Assembly: GCF_019278565.1 (NCBI RefSeq)
Contig: NZ_CP058988.1
Coordinates: 3,968,001 to 4,032,000 of the forward strand
Source of the DNA: Cellulophaga sp. HaHa_2_95
Lineage (GTDB): Bacteria > Bacteroidota > Bacteroidia > Flavobacteriales > Flavobacteriaceae
Reading direction: 5' to 3'
DNA: 64,000 nucleotides
The position numbers and the translations under genes were made by a program. This document shows positions 1 through 10,368 of this stretch, one piece after another (within the stretch, counting starts at the first letter, position 1; every line of letters begins with the position of its first letter). The notes under the pieces are model-generated. The model saw only the letters and a program-made list of their open reading frames with translations, had not been told where the DNA came from and ran no database searches.

Positions 1-553
1 ATAACAGGCGGTCTAGTAGTGCTCTTGTGCTTTCACTATTCCAATCTGCAGCACCCGTTTTATCGATAACAATCTCTCCTGATTTACCGATTACAAATGT
101 TGCAGGTATGGCCGAAGATTTCAATACGGCCGGAGTCGCATTTTGAGGATAATAAACAGGTAAAGTAAAACTTTTCTTTTTCATAAAGGTATCTACTACA
201 GCCTTATCTTCATTGGTAACGAAGAGAAATACTACCTTAGTCCCATACTCATCATACAAAGCTTGAAAATCAGGCATTTCAGCAACACAAGGCGGACACC
301 AAGTGGCCCAGAAGTTCACCACCACAACTTGATTCTGAAACTCTTTGAAATTTATAGATTTATTTTCCGGAGCAACTAAGCTCCATTGGTAATCTTTCAA
401 GATTGACCTTTCTTCCTCAGCTACCTCAGAAGGAGCAAAGGAAATAAGTTTGTTCACAAAAACTTTCACAGGAAAACCCAAAGGAGTAAACAAAACGATA
501 CCTGCCGCCAGAAGCAATACAAGGTTGACAATTTTATCCTTACTAAATTTCAT
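1..553 (-). CDS. TlpA-like membrane-anchored thioredoxin (partial, 3' end outside window)
   Basis: The frame is open from the ATG at 551-553 to the left edge, giving 184 codons without a stop. The product has an N-terminal hydrophobic segment (about residues 8-24) and then a thioredoxin fold with the redox motif WCPPC preceded by NFWAT, and a cis-Pro segment (IPATF) further on. It should be an envelope-facing thiol-disulfide reductase of the TlpA/ResA type; the substrate cannot be told. Its ATG overlaps the TAA of the upstream paralogue by one base (TAATG), so the two are translationally coupled. The two proteins align along their whole visible length and look like a tandem duplication. Confidence 0.9.
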   Translation of the reverse strand, partial: MKFSKDKIVNLVLLLAAGIVLFTPLGFPVKVFVNKLISFAPSEVAEEERSILKDYQWSLVAPENKSINFKEFQNQVVVVNFWATWCPPCVAEMPDFQALYDEYGTKVVFLFVTNEDKAVVDTFMKKKSFTLPVYYPQNATPAVLKSSAIPATFVIGKSGEIVIDKTGAADWNSESTRALLDRLL

Positions 554-1113
554 TATTTCGCTAGAAGGCGATCTATTAAGTCATAAATCTTAGAATTATC
601 CCAATCGGCTATTCCTTCTTTATGAATTACAATATTACCTTCTTTGTCTATTAAATAAGATGTTGGAGCTTTAATATCTTTTAATGGCATTTTCTCCCCA
701 ATAAAAAGATAAGTTACAGGGAAATTGAGATTATGTTCTGCCATAAAAGTTTCTACAGGAACTCTTTCTTCATCAGAAATAATATAGAAATCTACTTTGC
801 CCTCGTATTTATCGTACAGATCTTGTATACTTTGTAGTTCTGCTTCACAAGGAAGTACCCATGATGCAAAGAAATTTACAAATATGACTTTACCCTTTGA
901 TCGCTTAAAATTGAAAAAATTCCAGTTTTCATCCTTAAGTTTCCAATCGTAATCTGTAATTTTATTTCTATCGGATTCCTCGGTAACAGAAGGGCTAAAC
1001 GAGAAAACTTTATTTAATAATACTTTACTATAATCCCCTAGTGGAGTCACAAAAAATGAAAGAATAAAAGCAAATAATAAAATATTTAATACAGTTTTCT
1101 TAGTAATTTTCAT
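553..1113 (-). CDS. TlpA-like thioredoxin paralogue lacking the first active-site Cys
   Basis: This 186-residue protein has an N-terminal membrane anchor (about residues 8-25) and a thioredoxin-like domain. Where its neighbour has WCPPC this protein reads WVLPC, so only the second (resolving) cysteine remains; the codon is GTA, and flanking residues NFFAS and EAEL are intact. The cis-Pro segment (APTSY) is present. With a single Cys it cannot carry out ordinary dithiol reduction. It might bind substrate, act through a monothiol or partner with the downstream paralogue; these are inferences. It is the first gene of a two-gene unit and overlaps the next gene by one base. Confidence 0.88.
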   Translation of the reverse strand: MKITKKTVLNILLFAFILSFFVTPLGDYSKVLLNKVFSFSPSVTEESDRNKITDYDWKLKDENWNFFNFKRSKGKVIFVNFFASWVLPCEAELQSIQDLYDKYEGKVDFYIISDEERVPVETFMAEHNLNFPVTYLFIGEKMPLKDIKAPTSYLIDKEGNIVIHKEGIADWDNSKIYDLIDRLLAK

Positions 1114-1139
1114 TCGAATTTACGTTTCCTCAAAACTAA

Positions 1140-1167
1140 AAAACTCCTGATAAATATCAGGAGTTTT
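1140..1167 (-). terminator. Rho-independent terminator after the mitochondrial-type aconitase gene
   Basis: A 13-bp perfect stem (AAAACTCCTGATA with its complement) closes a 2-base loop. The A-run on the left arm gives a U-run on the minus strand. It lies 50 bases past the aconitase stop and just upstream of the thioredoxin pair, separating the two units. Confidence 0.8.
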
Positions 1168-1218
1168 GTTCAATTAATATTAATTAATTTTTAACTTAAA
1201 TTTAATACTCTGTTTTCA

Positions 1219-3492
1219 CTAAGCAGCGTTCTCTTTTTTGATCACATTTAAAGCAGAACCTTCTCTGTACCAGTCTATTTGAGGCTGATTATAGGTGTGA
1301 TTTACTTTAATGACATCCTTGCTTCCGTCCGCATGAACTACCTCAATTGTTAATTGTTTGTCTGGAGCGAACTCTGCAATATCAATAAAATTGAACGTAT
1401 CATCCTCTTGAATCAAGTCATAATCACTTTCATTATCAAAAGTTAAGCCTAACATCCCTTGTTTTTTAAGGTTTGTTTCATGGATACGCGCAAAAGATTT
1501 TACTAGGACAGCGGCAACACCTAAATGTCTAGGCTCCATGGCAGCATGCTCACGAGAAGAACCCTCTCCATAGTTATGATCTCCTACCACAATACTTCTA
1601 ACACCTGCAGCTTTATAAGCGCGTGCCGTATCTGGAACACCACCAAACTCACCTGTCAATTGGTTCTTAACAAAATTGGTCTTTTGACCAAAAGCATTAA
1701 CCGCACCGATTAAACAGTTGTTTGAAATATTATCTAAATGCCCACGGAAACGTAACCAAGGACCAGCCATAGAAATATGATCGGTTGTACATTTACCAAA
1801 TGCTTTGATTAATAATTTAACACCCATTAGACTTTCATCCTTGATAGGAGTAAAAGGCTCTAATAATTGCAGTCTTTCAGAATCTGTTGCTACTTTTACA
1901 ACAACACCAGAACCGTCTTCATCTGGGGCTAAATACCCAGCATCTTCTACTTCAAAGCCTTTAGGAGGTAGTTCCCATCCTGTTGGCTCATCAAACATTA
2001 CTTCTTCACCATTCTCGTTGATCAATTTATCCGTCATTGGATTAAAATCTAATCTACCTGCAATAGCAATTGCAGCTGTTATTTCTGGAGAAGCTACAAA
2101 AGCGTGCGTATTGGGGTTTCCATCTGCACGTTTTGCAAAGTTTCTATTGAAAGAGTGTACAATACTATTCTTTGGAGCGTTTTTAGGATCACTATACCTT
2201 GCCCATTGCCCAATACAAGGACCACAAGCGTTCGTAAATATTTTAGCGTTTAAGTTTTCAAATACTTGTAAAATTCCATCTCTTGCTGCCGTAAAACGAA
2301 CTTGCTCAGAACCTGGGTTAATCCCTAACTCTGATTTCATTTTTAATCCTTTATCGATAGCTTGTTGCGCGATAGAAGAAGCTCTAGATAAATCTTCATA
2401 AGAAGAGTTGGTACAAGAACCAATTAATCCCCACTCTACAGCTAAAGGCCATTCATTTTCTGTAGCTTTCTCCGTCATGTCACTACCTACTTTAGTAGAT
2501 AAATCTGGCGTAAAAGGTCCGTTTAACAATGGTGTTAATTCTGATAAGTTTATTTCAATAACCTCATCAAAATATTGTTCTGGGTTTGCATAAACCTCAG
2601 CATCTGCTGTTAAGTGTTCTCTAACTTCATTTGCAGCATCTGCAATATCTGATCTATCGGTAGCTCTTAAATAGCGCTCCATAGAATCATCATATCCAAA
2701 TGTAGAGGTAGTTGCTCCTATCTCTGCACCCATGTTGCAAATTGTTCCTTTACCTGTACATGATAAAGAAGTCGCACCAGAACCAAAATATTCTACAATT
2801 GCTCCTGTTCCTCCTTTTACGGTAAGAATTTCAGCAACCTTAAGGATTACATCTTTAGGTGCTGTCCATCCTGAAATTGTTCCGGTTAACTTAACTCCTA
2901 TTAATTTTGGGAATTTAAGCTCCCATGCCATTCCTGCCATAACATCTACAGCATCAGCGCCACCTACACCAATAGCCACCATACCCAAACCACCAGCATT
3001 TACGGTGTGAGAATCGGTACCAATCATCATACCTCCTGGAAAAGCATAATTTTCTAAAACTACTTGGTGAATAATACCAGCTCCCGGTTTCCAGAAACCA
3101 ATACCATATTTATTAGAAACAGATTCTAAGAAATTAAAAACTTCAGCACTTGTATTATTAGCCGACTTTAGATCTGCCGCTGCTCCAGTTTTTGCCTGAA
3201 TTAAGTGATCACAATGTACCGTAGTAGGCACTGCCACTTTAGGCTTACCTGCTTGCATGAACTGCAAAAGCGCCATTTGTGCTGTTGCATCTTGACAAGC
3301 AATACGATCCGGTGCAAAATCAACATAATCTTTTCCTCTAACAAAAGCCTTAGAAGGAGTACCATCCCAAAGGTGGGAGTATAAAATTTTCTCAGAAAGT
3401 GTCAATGGTTTTCCAACAACTTCACGTGCTTTATTCACACGATCAGACATATTAGAATACACATCTTTTATCATATCTATATCAAATGCCAT
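1219..3492 (-). CDS. Aconitate hydratase, mitochondrial (ACO2) type
   Basis: This 757-residue protein interconverts citrate and isocitrate in the TCA cycle and is cytoplasmic. The [4Fe-4S] ligands are visible as Cys360 (in GSCTNSS) and Cys423/Cys426 (in ACGPCIGQ), and the C-terminal swivel domain carries the GSSREHAA substrate loop. Length and motifs match the roughly 780-residue mitochondrial aconitase family rather than the 890-residue AcnA/IRP branch. It sits directly downstream of acnB on the same strand, but a terminator lies between them, so each probably has its own promoter. The start ATG gives [12 protein letters not shown], normal for this family. Confidence 0.96.
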   Translation of the reverse strand: MAFDIDMIKDVYSNMSDRVNKAREVVGKPLTLSEKILYSHLWDGTPSKAFVRGKDYVDFAPDRIACQDATAQMALLQFMQAGKPKVAVPTTVHCDHLIQAKTGAAADLKSANNTSAEVFNFLESVSNKYGIGFWKPGAGIIHQVVLENYAFPGGMMIGTDSHTVNAGGLGMVAIGVGGADAVDVMAGMAWELKFPKLIGVKLTGTISGWTAPKDVILKVAEILTVKGGTGAIVEYFGSGATSLSCTGKGTICNMGAEIGATTSTFGYDDSMERYLRATDRSDIADAANEVREHLTADAEVYANPEQYFDEVIEINLSELTPLLNGPFTPDLSTKVGSDMTEKATENEWPLAVEWGLIGSCTNSSYEDLSRASSIAQQAIDKGLKMKSELGINPGSEQVRFTAARDGILQVFENLNAKIFTNACGPCIGQWARYSDPKNAPKNSIVHSFNRNFAKRADGNPNTHAFVASPEITAAIAIAGRLDFNPMTDKLINENGEEVMFDEPTGWELPPKGFEVEDAGYLAPDEDGSGVVVKVATDSERLQLLEPFTPIKDESLMGVKLLIKAFGKCTTDHISMAGPWLRFRGHLDNISNNCLIGAVNAFGQKTNFVKNQLTGEFGGVPDTARAYKAAGVRSIVVGDHNYGEGSSREHAAMEPRHLGVAAVLVKSFARIHETNLKKQGMLGLTFDNESDYDLIQEDDTFNFIDIAEFAPDKQLTIEVVHADGSKDVIKVNHTYNQPQIDWYREGSALNVIKKENAA

Positions 3493-3682
3493 AAGATTTA
3501 TATATATTTTTTTTAGTACTAATTTTAGTCTTACTAAGATACAAAATATAGAAAGACTACAGAAAAGTAATTTAAATATAGAATGATTATAAAAAAGGAT
3601 TCACTTCATTATAAAACAAGTCCAATACTAAAGAAACAATACTTTTTAAAAGGACTCAATAGCATAAATGAATGACACACAA

Positions 3683-3711
3683 AAAAGCCTGAGTCTACGA
3701 CTCAGGCTTTT
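3683..3711 (-). terminator. Strong terminator between acnB and the second aconitase gene
   Basis: A 13-bp perfect stem (AAAAGCCTGAGTC with its complement) has a 3-base loop, TAC. The run of six As on the left becomes the U-tract of the minus-strand transcript. It sits 25 bases after the acnB stop. Confidence 0.85.
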
Positions 3712-3735
3712 CTATAATTTATAGTTATCTAACTA

Positions 3736-6510
3736 CTATTTAACCAATTGTTTTGTTGAAGGTTTAAACTTCGTCAATACAATACCATCTACAGCTGCTT
3801 CATATTCTGCCATAGTTGGCGTTCTACCTAAAATTGTAGATAAAACAACTACTGGTGTAGAAGACAATAAAGACTCCCCTTTCTTCTCGCCAGTATCTTT
3901 TACAACTCTACCTTGGAATAAACGTGTTGATGTTGCCATAACCGTATCTCCGGGCTCTGCCTTCTCCTGATTCCCCATACATAGGTTACATCCAGGACGC
4001 TCTAAATACAACATGTTTTCATATTTAGTACGTGCCAATCCTTTTGGTGCGTTATCGTCAAACTCGAAACCTGAATATTTTACTAGAACATCCCAATCTC
4101 CTTCTGCTTTTAACTCATCAACAATATTATAAGTTGGTGGAGCTACTACTAACGGAGCTTTAAATTCAACCTTACCTTTTTGAGCTTCAACATTTTTCAA
4201 CATTTGAGCTAATATTTTCATATCACCTTTGTGAACCATACAAGAACCTACGAAACCTAAATCAACTTTCTTAACACCTCCATAGTAAGATAATGGTCTA
4301 ATGTTATCATGTGTATAACGTTTAGAAACATCATCGTTATTTACGTCTGGATCTGCAATCATTGGTTCTGCTACCTCATCTAAATCAATAACAACTTCTG
4401 CATGATATTTAGCATTTGCATCTGGTCTTAAAGAGGGCTTTATACCAGTTTTAAGTTCTGTAATTCTAGTTTCTGCCTTATCAACTAAACCTTTAAGTAC
4501 TCCCTTAGCATTGTCCATTCCTTTATCAATCATGATTTGGATACGACCTTTTGCAATCTCTAAAGACTCAATTAATGTTTCGTCTTCTGAAATACAGATA
4601 GAAGCTTTTGCTTTCATCTCTGCGGTCCAATCTGTAAATGTAAAAGCTTCATCTGCAGTAAGTGTTCCAATATGTACTTCGATAACACGACCTTGGAATA
4701 CATTTTCACCACCAAATTGCTTTAACATTTGAGACTGTGTTGCGTGTACCACATCACGAAAATCCATATAAGATTTCATTTGCCCTTTAAAAGTTACTTT
4801 TACTGACTCAGGTATTGGCATTGAAGCCTCACCTGTAGCAAGTGCTAATGCAACAGTTCCTGAATCTGCTCCAAAAGCAACACCTTTAGACATACGTGTA
4901 TGCGAATCTCCACCAATAATGATGTCCCAGTCTCCAACAGTAATATCGTTTAATACTTTATGAATAACATCCGTCATAGGAAAGTACTTTCCTTTCGGAT
5001 CACGACCAGTAATTAAACCAAAGTCATTCATAAAGCTCATTAATCTTGGAATGTTAGCCTTAGACTTATCATCCCAAACCGATGCTGTATGACAGCCAGA
5101 TTGATACGCTCCATCAACAATTGGAGAAATAACCGTTGCGGCCATCATCTCTAATTCTTGAGAAGTCATTAAACCTGTAGTATCTTGAGAACCTACTATA
5201 TTTACTTCTGCACGTACATAAGAACCAGCGTGCAACGTTGCACCTGATGTACCTACCGCATTTCTATTAAATATTTTTTCTACAGCTGTTAATCCCTGAC
5301 CTTCAATAGTGATTTCTTTTGATGGTGCATATACAGGCTCAACATCTACACCTAGTACTTTAGAAGCAAAAGTTTGTAATTTTTTACCGAAAACAACTGC
5401 GTAAGACCCACCTGCCTTCATGAACTCCATTTTTTGTGGAGTAAATGCTGCTGAGACATCTTTCAATTCTACTTTATCGTGGTATAATTTTTTCTCTTTA
5501 GTATTAATCGTAAGCACCGTACCAGTTGCAACAGAATACATTTGCTTTAAAATTGGTTCACCATCTGCATCAACAATTGTATTGCCATCAGCATCTTTTT
5601 GCTTTACCCAGTTTTTAAGATCTAAACCAATACCGCCAGTTACACCAACTGTCGTCAAGAAAATTGGAGCAATACCATTGGTACCTGCAATTACTGGCGC
5701 GAAATTGATAAATGGCACATATTTACTAAAAGGGACACCTGTCCATAGCGCTACGTTATTCACACCAGACATTCTAGAAGAACCAACTCCCATTGTTCCT
5801 TTTTCTGCAATTAGCATTACACGCTTATCTGGATGTTGTTCCTTCAAAGCCAATAATTCATTTTGCATGTCTTTGTTATGCTCAAACATACATTGACCAT
5901 GCAACTCACGATCTGATCTTGAGTGTGCATCACCCCCTGGAGATAATAAATCTGTTGAAATATCACCAACACCAGCTATATAAGTAACTACTTGTATTTC
6001 TTCTTCAATTTCAGGAAGCTTTGTAAAAAACTCTGCTTTGGCATAGCTTTCTATAATATCTTTCGCAATTGCACTACCGTTATTTAAAGCTTCTTCTAAG
6101 CGAGTAGTATCAGCCTCATAAAGAAAAACCTGTGTTTTTAACACCTCAGCGGCTTGTTTTGCCAATGCCACATCAGAACCTAAAGCTACATCTAATAAAG
6201 CGGCTACCGAAGGCCCACCCTTCATGTGAGATAATTGTTCAAAAGCAAAAGCAGGTGTGATTTCTTTCACTACTGATTCACCTAGAATAATTTCCTTTAA
6301 AAATTTTGCTTTAACACCAGCAGCACTTGTAGTACCAGGTAAAACGTTATAGATAAAAAAGTTAAGAGAATCTTCTCTGTACTCATGATCTAAGTCTTTA
6401 ATTTGCTCAATGATTTTACTTAGCAATTCAGCACCATCAATTGGCTGCGGATGAAGTCCATTTTCCTTTCGTTCTTCTATCTGCTTCAGGTAATCTTTAT
6501 AAATGCTCAT
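3736..6510 (-). CDS. acnB: Aconitate hydratase B (bifunctional 2-methylisocitrate dehydratase type)
   Basis: This 924-residue protein has the AcnB domain order: N-terminal HEAT-like domain (about 1-160), swivel domain, then the three aconitase core domains. Cluster ligands are Cys757 (GSCMVHKGDM) and Cys841/Cys844 (GCNLCMG). AcnB enzymes isomerise citrate/isocitrate and can hydrate 2-methyl-cis-aconitate; no methylcitrate-cycle gene is in the window, so the TCA role is the safer assignment. The length is somewhat above the 865 residues of E. coli AcnB. A TAATTTTG element on the minus strand (6549-6556) upstream of the start fits the Bacteroidota -7 box. Confidence 0.96.
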   Translation of the reverse strand: MSIYKDYLKQIEERKENGLHPQPIDGAELLSKIIEQIKDLDHEYREDSLNFFIYNVLPGTTSAAGVKAKFLKEIILGESVVKEITPAFAFEQLSHMKGGPSVAALLDVALGSDVALAKQAAEVLKTQVFLYEADTTRLEEALNNGSAIAKDIIESYAKAEFFTKLPEIEEEIQVVTYIAGVGDISTDLLSPGGDAHSRSDRELHGQCMFEHNKDMQNELLALKEQHPDKRVMLIAEKGTMGVGSSRMSGVNNVALWTGVPFSKYVPFINFAPVIAGTNGIAPIFLTTVGVTGGIGLDLKNWVKQKDADGNTIVDADGEPILKQMYSVATGTVLTINTKEKKLYHDKVELKDVSAAFTPQKMEFMKAGGSYAVVFGKKLQTFASKVLGVDVEPVYAPSKEITIEGQGLTAVEKIFNRNAVGTSGATLHAGSYVRAEVNIVGSQDTTGLMTSQELEMMAATVISPIVDGAYQSGCHTASVWDDKSKANIPRLMSFMNDFGLITGRDPKGKYFPMTDVIHKVLNDITVGDWDIIIGGDSHTRMSKGVAFGADSGTVALALATGEASMPIPESVKVTFKGQMKSYMDFRDVVHATQSQMLKQFGGENVFQGRVIEVHIGTLTADEAFTFTDWTAEMKAKASICISEDETLIESLEIAKGRIQIMIDKGMDNAKGVLKGLVDKAETRITELKTGIKPSLRPDANAKYHAEVVIDLDEVAEPMIADPDVNNDDVSKRYTHDNIRPLSYYGGVKKVDLGFVGSCMVHKGDMKILAQMLKNVEAQKGKVEFKAPLVVAPPTYNIVDELKAEGDWDVLVKYSGFEFDDNAPKGLARTKYENMLYLERPGCNLCMGNQEKAEPGDTVMATSTRLFQGRVVKDTGEKKGESLLSSTPVVVLSTILGRTPTMAEYEAAVDGIVLTKFKPSTKQLVK

Positions 6511-6548
6511 ATATTTAGAAAATCTACTTTTAGGTTATTGCAATCTTG

Positions 6549-6556
6549 CAAAATTA
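6549..6556 (-). promoter_or_regulatory. Possible -7 box (TAATTTTG) for acnB
   Basis: On the minus strand TAATTTTG matches the Bacteroidota -7 consensus TAnnTTTG and sits about 40 bases before the acnB start. No good TTTG is seen at the -33 distance, so support is modest. Confidence 0.35.
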
Positions 6557-6709
6557 CTAAAATCTTGAGCCTAAATAAAAGATTTGCGAATTGATTGAAT
6601 GTAATTTGAGAAAAATTTTAAAAAGTGTATTCAAAAAAACGAATACCACATTTAATTGTACTTTTTTATAAAATATCTCTTACGAAAACGTTTGATACAG
6701 ATGAGATTT

Positions 6710-7663
6710 CTACAATAATTGGCGAATTATATCATCCTCTGATATGCCTTCTGCTTCCGCTTTGTAATTTTTTATTATTCGATGTCTCAAGATCCCTAAA
6801 GCAACGGCTTTTACATCTTCAATATCTGGAGAGAATTTACCTTTAATAGCTGCATGTGCTTTTGCACCTAAAATTAGATTTTGTGAAGCTCTAGGACCTG
6901 CACCCCAATCAATATATTGTTTTACATATTCTGAAGCCGTATCCAAATTAGCGCGTGTACTATTTACCAATCTCACCGCGTAATCTACCACATTATCGGG
7001 AACAGGAATTCTTCTAACCAACTGCTGTACCGCTATAATTTCATCTGCATTAAAAAGCGCATTTATCTGGTTTTTAACATCTGAAGTAGTTGCCTTAACG
7101 ATAGCTACTTCCTCACTTATAGAAGGATATTTTAGTTCAATAGCAAACATAAAACGGTCTAATTGCGCTTCTGGCAAAGGGTAAGTACCTTCTTGCTCAA
7201 TAGGGTTTTGAGTTGCCAATACAAAATACGGCGCAGGTAACTTATAATTTTCACCGGCTATAGTTACAGAGCGCTCTTGCATTGCTTCTAATAAAGCTGC
7301 TTGCGTTTTAGGTGGTGTTCTATTAATCTCATCAGCCAAAATAATATTAGAAAATATTGGGCCTTTGATAAATTTAAATGTTCTGTTTTGGTCTAGAATT
7401 TCACTCCCTAGAATATCACTAGGCATTAAATCTGGTGTGAACTGGATTCTTTTAAAATCTAACCCTAATGTTTGTGCAATCGTATTTACCATTAATGTTT
7501 TTGCCAAACCAGGCACCCCTATTAACAAAGAGTGTCCACCGGTGTATACAGATAATAAAATCTGTTCTACCACTTCCGTTTGCCCAACAATAATTTTGGC
7601 AATTTCTTTCTTTAAAGCAAGGTGTTTTTCAACAAGGTTATGTATGGCAGAAACATCAGACAT
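6710..7663 (-). CDS. MoxR-family AAA+ ATPase
   Basis: This 317-residue protein is a complete MoxR-type ATPase. Walker A is GVPGLAKT (residues 49-56), Walker B is IILADE (107-112), and the sensor-1 region reads [20 protein letters not shown] (150-169), diagnostic of MoxR rather than other AAA+ proteins. MoxR proteins act as cytoplasmic remodelling chaperones, often with von Willebrand-domain partners. No VWA gene is next to it here; instead it follows two envelope prolyl-isomerase genes with only 4 bases between stop and start, suggesting a shared transcript. Confidence 0.95.
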   Translation of the reverse strand: MSDVSAIHNLVEKHLALKKEIAKIIVGQTEVVEQILLSVYTGGHSLLIGVPGLAKTLMVNTIAQTLGLDFKRIQFTPDLMPSDILGSEILDQNRTFKFIKGPIFSNIILADEINRTPPKTQAALLEAMQERSVTIAGENYKLPAPYFVLATQNPIEQEGTYPLPEAQLDRFMFAIELKYPSISEEVAIVKATTSDVKNQINALFNADEIIAVQQLVRRIPVPDNVVDYAVRLVNSTRANLDTASEYVKQYIDWGAGPRASQNLILGAKAHAAIKGKFSPDIEDVKAVALGILRHRIIKNYKAEAEGISEDDIIRQLL

Positions 7664-7667
7664 GGGA

Positions 7668-9101
7668 TTACTCTTTTATCCAGTTATTTGCAAACTCACA
7701 ACCTTTATTGGTTTCATTTACACTTATATAGGTTTCTTCAATATGTGCAGCCATCCATTTTGCAATAGCATCAGCTTGTTTCTGCGTTTTTGCTAATTCT
7801 TGAATTTTTATATAATCCTTAGAAAAATCTGCTACATGCTCATCATGACGATTGGTAATCTTCATAATTTTAAAGCTTGAACCTTCACGAGGGTCTTCTT
7901 CTAAAATAGGCTGAGAAATCTCATTATCCTTTAAGTTACGAATCTGGTTGTAAAAAGTAGGATCCATATTGGTAAGCTCAAATCGTGCACTATAATCTGC
8001 AGGGTTACGCAGTTGGCCTCCATCAAATTTTGTCTCTTTCTGATCTGAGAAATTTAATGCTGCTTGTGCAAACGTATATTTCCCCGATATAATCTGATTA
8101 CGGATGGTGTCTAATTCCTGTTTTGCTGCATCTAAAGCACTCTGCGGTACCTTAGGAATCATAAGAATATGACGAATTTCTCGCTCTTGTCCTAAGATTT
8201 TTTCTACCGTAATTATATGATATCCGAAAGTTGTTTCAAAAGGCTCAGAGACTTCACCTACGTTTAAGCTAAAAGCAACATCTTTGAATTCTTTTACAAA
8301 TCCTGTTTGTTTATCAATCTTATAAAAACCACCGTTCTGCTTAGAACCAGGATCCTCACTATTCAATATCGCTTTAATAGAAAAACTAGATCCTTTCTCT
8401 AAAATATCTTCACGAATTCTATTTAAACGATCTACTACTTTTTGCTTTTCTTCTTCTGGCGCAACTGGCTTTTTTACAATCTGAGCTATTTCTAATTCTG
8501 ATCCAAAAACCGGGCGTTGATCTTCTGGTATTTTGTTATAGAACTGACGTACTTCTTCTGGTGTAATTTCTATCTCTTCAACAATGCTACGTTGCATACG
8601 CTCAGAAAGCATACGGAGCTTATTAATCTTATATAATTCTTCTCTAAAGCTTTCTTCGTCTGTTTTTTTGTAAAAAGACAATACTTTTTCCATAGAACCC
8701 ACTCTAGATACCAATTGTTGTATTTGAGCATCACTCGTAGCATTCACCTCATCATCTGCCACCAAGATACTATCCTGAACTGCTTGGTGCGCATACAATC
8801 TATCTTCCATTAACTTCCCTAACAATCCGCAACGAGAAACATCATCTGCGGAAACACCTTGGTTTCGCAAATCAATTAATGTTTTATCAATATCAGATTC
8901 TAAAATTAAATAATCACCCACTACCGCAGCAACACCATCTAATTTTATTTTTTTAAAAGGTTTTACAGAATCTGCCGCCATTGCCACAACAGCAACATCA
9001 CTCACTTCTTCTACAGGAGTCTCAATAACTTCTTCTTGGGCATTTAGTATTCCAACAAAAAGTACTACTAAAAGGGTAATCGTGTTTTTAATCTTTAACA
9101 T
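7668..9101 (-). CDS. SurA-like periplasmic peptidyl-prolyl isomerase
   Basis: I chose the ATG at 9101, giving 477 residues that begin [13 protein letters not shown], a clean signal peptide with a likely cut after LNA; longer starts would bury it. After a SurA N-terminal chaperone region (about 30-190) come two parvulin domains: the first ends in [16 protein letters not shown], the second begins REIRHILM. The architecture matches SurA, which escorts outer-membrane proteins across the periplasm. The start overlaps the end of the upstream isomerase-like lipoprotein gene by 14 bases, so the two are made together; MoxR follows 4 bases on. Confidence 0.92.
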   Translation of the reverse strand: MLKIKNTITLLVVLFVGILNAQEEVIETPVEEVSDVAVVAMAADSVKPFKKIKLDGVAAVVGDYLILESDIDKTLIDLRNQGVSADDVSRCGLLGKLMEDRLYAHQAVQDSILVADDEVNATSDAQIQQLVSRVGSMEKVLSFYKKTDEESFREELYKINKLRMLSERMQRSIVEEIEITPEEVRQFYNKIPEDQRPVFGSELEIAQIVKKPVAPEEEKQKVVDRLNRIREDILEKGSSFSIKAILNSEDPGSKQNGGFYKIDKQTGFVKEFKDVAFSLNVGEVSEPFETTFGYHIITVEKILGQEREIRHILMIPKVPQSALDAAKQELDTIRNQIISGKYTFAQAALNFSDQKETKFDGGQLRNPADYSARFELTNMDPTFYNQIRNLKDNEISQPILEEDPREGSSFKIMKITNRHDEHVADFSKDYIKIQELAKTQKQADAIAKWMAAHIEETYISVNETNKGCEFANNWIKE

Positions 9102-9978
9102 AAACTTCAAATTCTTTATCCTTAATTGCATCATCGATAATTTCGGTTTCCAATTTTCTAATTAATTCCAACCGTCTCCTATTTAATAAAATTTGTTTTA
9201 TTGAGGGTTTAACAAACGATAATGGAGCCGTATCATTCGTATTCAACACATCAGTAACCTTCGCCAAATATACCCCTATTGAATCCTGTAATTCAAAAAA
9301 TTGTGATTTTTTTAAGTATCTATCCTCATTTTCAAAGGTTAAGGGCGGAATTTCATTCACAATTCTAGACGCTTTTACCCAAATAGAATCATTGAAATTT
9401 AGATTTTTAAATTGTATTCCGATAGAATCTAAGAACTTCTCATCTTTAGCATTAAAACGATCTAATCGCGAAGCCACTTGATCTTTATCTAAAAACTGTG
9501 TAGAGAGCTCAATAAACCTGAGTTTTACCAATTTTTCTTTTAGCATGAAGTTTTCTTTTTCTCTCTCGTAAAAACTACTAAGCTGCGCATCGGTAACAAT
9601 AGTATCCTCGGTCTGACTAACCAATGCTTCTTTATAAGCACGAGTATACAGATCTGTCTTATAATTTTCTATAAGTTGATTGAATTCTTTTAACTGCTCT
9701 TCAGGTAAATTGATTTTAGATTTTGAAAGTAGTAATTGTTTGGTTGCCCAATTATTGATATAATTGGTTACAAAAGAGGCACTGTCCTCCTTTGGCACAT
9801 TATCTTTTAACAAGGCTTCAATATCATCCTTATACAAATAAGATTTCCCAACACGCGCTAGCGGCTCTCTATCTTCTTCTTTCTTAAAAATTGAACCACA
9901 TGAAATACCTGTAGCCAAAAGCACAAACACAGATACAACGCGTACCTTTTTAAATAAAATAATGTTTTGTAACTGCAT
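9088..9978 (-). CDS. Lipoprotein related to SurA/PpiC chaperone region
   Basis: This 296-residue protein has a lipobox ending at Cys27 (ATGISC), so it should be lipid-anchored in the envelope. The body (about residues 40-200) reads like a SurA N-terminal helical chaperone domain, with VGKSYLYKDDI near its start, but I see no convincing parvulin catalytic domain. It heads an operon with the SurA-like isomerase and MoxR and overlaps the former by 14 bases. The likely role is a chaperone partner in outer-membrane protein assembly, inferred from position and family resemblance. Confidence 0.8.
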   Translation of the reverse strand: MQLQNIILFKKVRVVSVFVLLATGISCGSIFKKEEDREPLARVGKSYLYKDDIEALLKDNVPKEDSASFVTNYINNWATKQLLLSKSKINLPEEQLKEFNQLIENYKTDLYTRAYKEALVSQTEDTIVTDAQLSSFYEREKENFMLKEKLVKLRFIELSTQFLDKDQVASRLDRFNAKDEKFLDSIGIQFKNLNFNDSIWVKASRIVNEIPPLTFENEDRYLKKSQFFELQDSIGVYLAKVTDVLNTNDTAPLSFVKPSIKQILLNRRRLELIRKLETEIIDDAIKDKEFEVYVKD

Positions 9979-10114
9979 CTTGCAAAAATAACAAATAACG
10001 GATGTTGTGCAAGTTCCTAATTTCTAACAAATTTCAAGTACTTTTAACTTTCCCTTTAGAATTATCCCTGTATTAAGGGGTAAAAAGAATACAATACTTG
10101 ATTAATTTTACACT

Positions 10115-10357
10115 ATGAGTACTAAACAAATTAAACTGATATGGGATTTTCGAGGTCCTGCAGCTGCTAAGACCGCAGAACACCACGTCATTCATTTAAA
10201 AGAATTTATTGTTGCAGAAAAATTACAACTAACTATTACGGAGGCACTACATCTTAATGACATGTATAGCTTAGCGTTTTTAGTCGTAGAAGAATCTGAA
10301 ATGCTTAAGGTAAGAGATGCTTTAAAACCACACCGAGGAGAAATTTACAATCCATAA
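10115..10357 (+). CDS. Small conserved-looking protein of unknown function
   Basis: An 80-residue soluble protein, with no signal peptide or membrane segment and a mixed alpha/beta composition. It begins MSTKQIKLIWDFRG and contains several His residues (AEHHVIHLKEF). It opens a plus-strand run and is followed 11 bases later by a serine-hydrolase lipoprotein gene. I do not recognise a characterised family. Standard start, coding-like base composition and tight spacing support it as real. Confidence 0.75.
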   Translation: MSTKQIKLIWDFRGPAAAKTAEHHVIHLKEFIVAEKLQLTITEALHLNDMYSLAFLVVEESEMLKVRDALKPHRGEIYNP

Positions 10358-10368
10358 AACCAGCACCA

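Noticed and set aside
1525..6000. Several open frames of 60-200 codons on the plus strand opposite the two aconitase genes.
   Set aside because: The minus-strand genes carry intact catalytic motifs throughout; the opposite frames have no recognisable products or start context.
6628..6648. Small hairpin (GTATTC / GAATAC) upstream of the acnB start and after moxR.
   Set aside because: The stem is only 6 bp with a run of As as loop; too weak to call a terminator.
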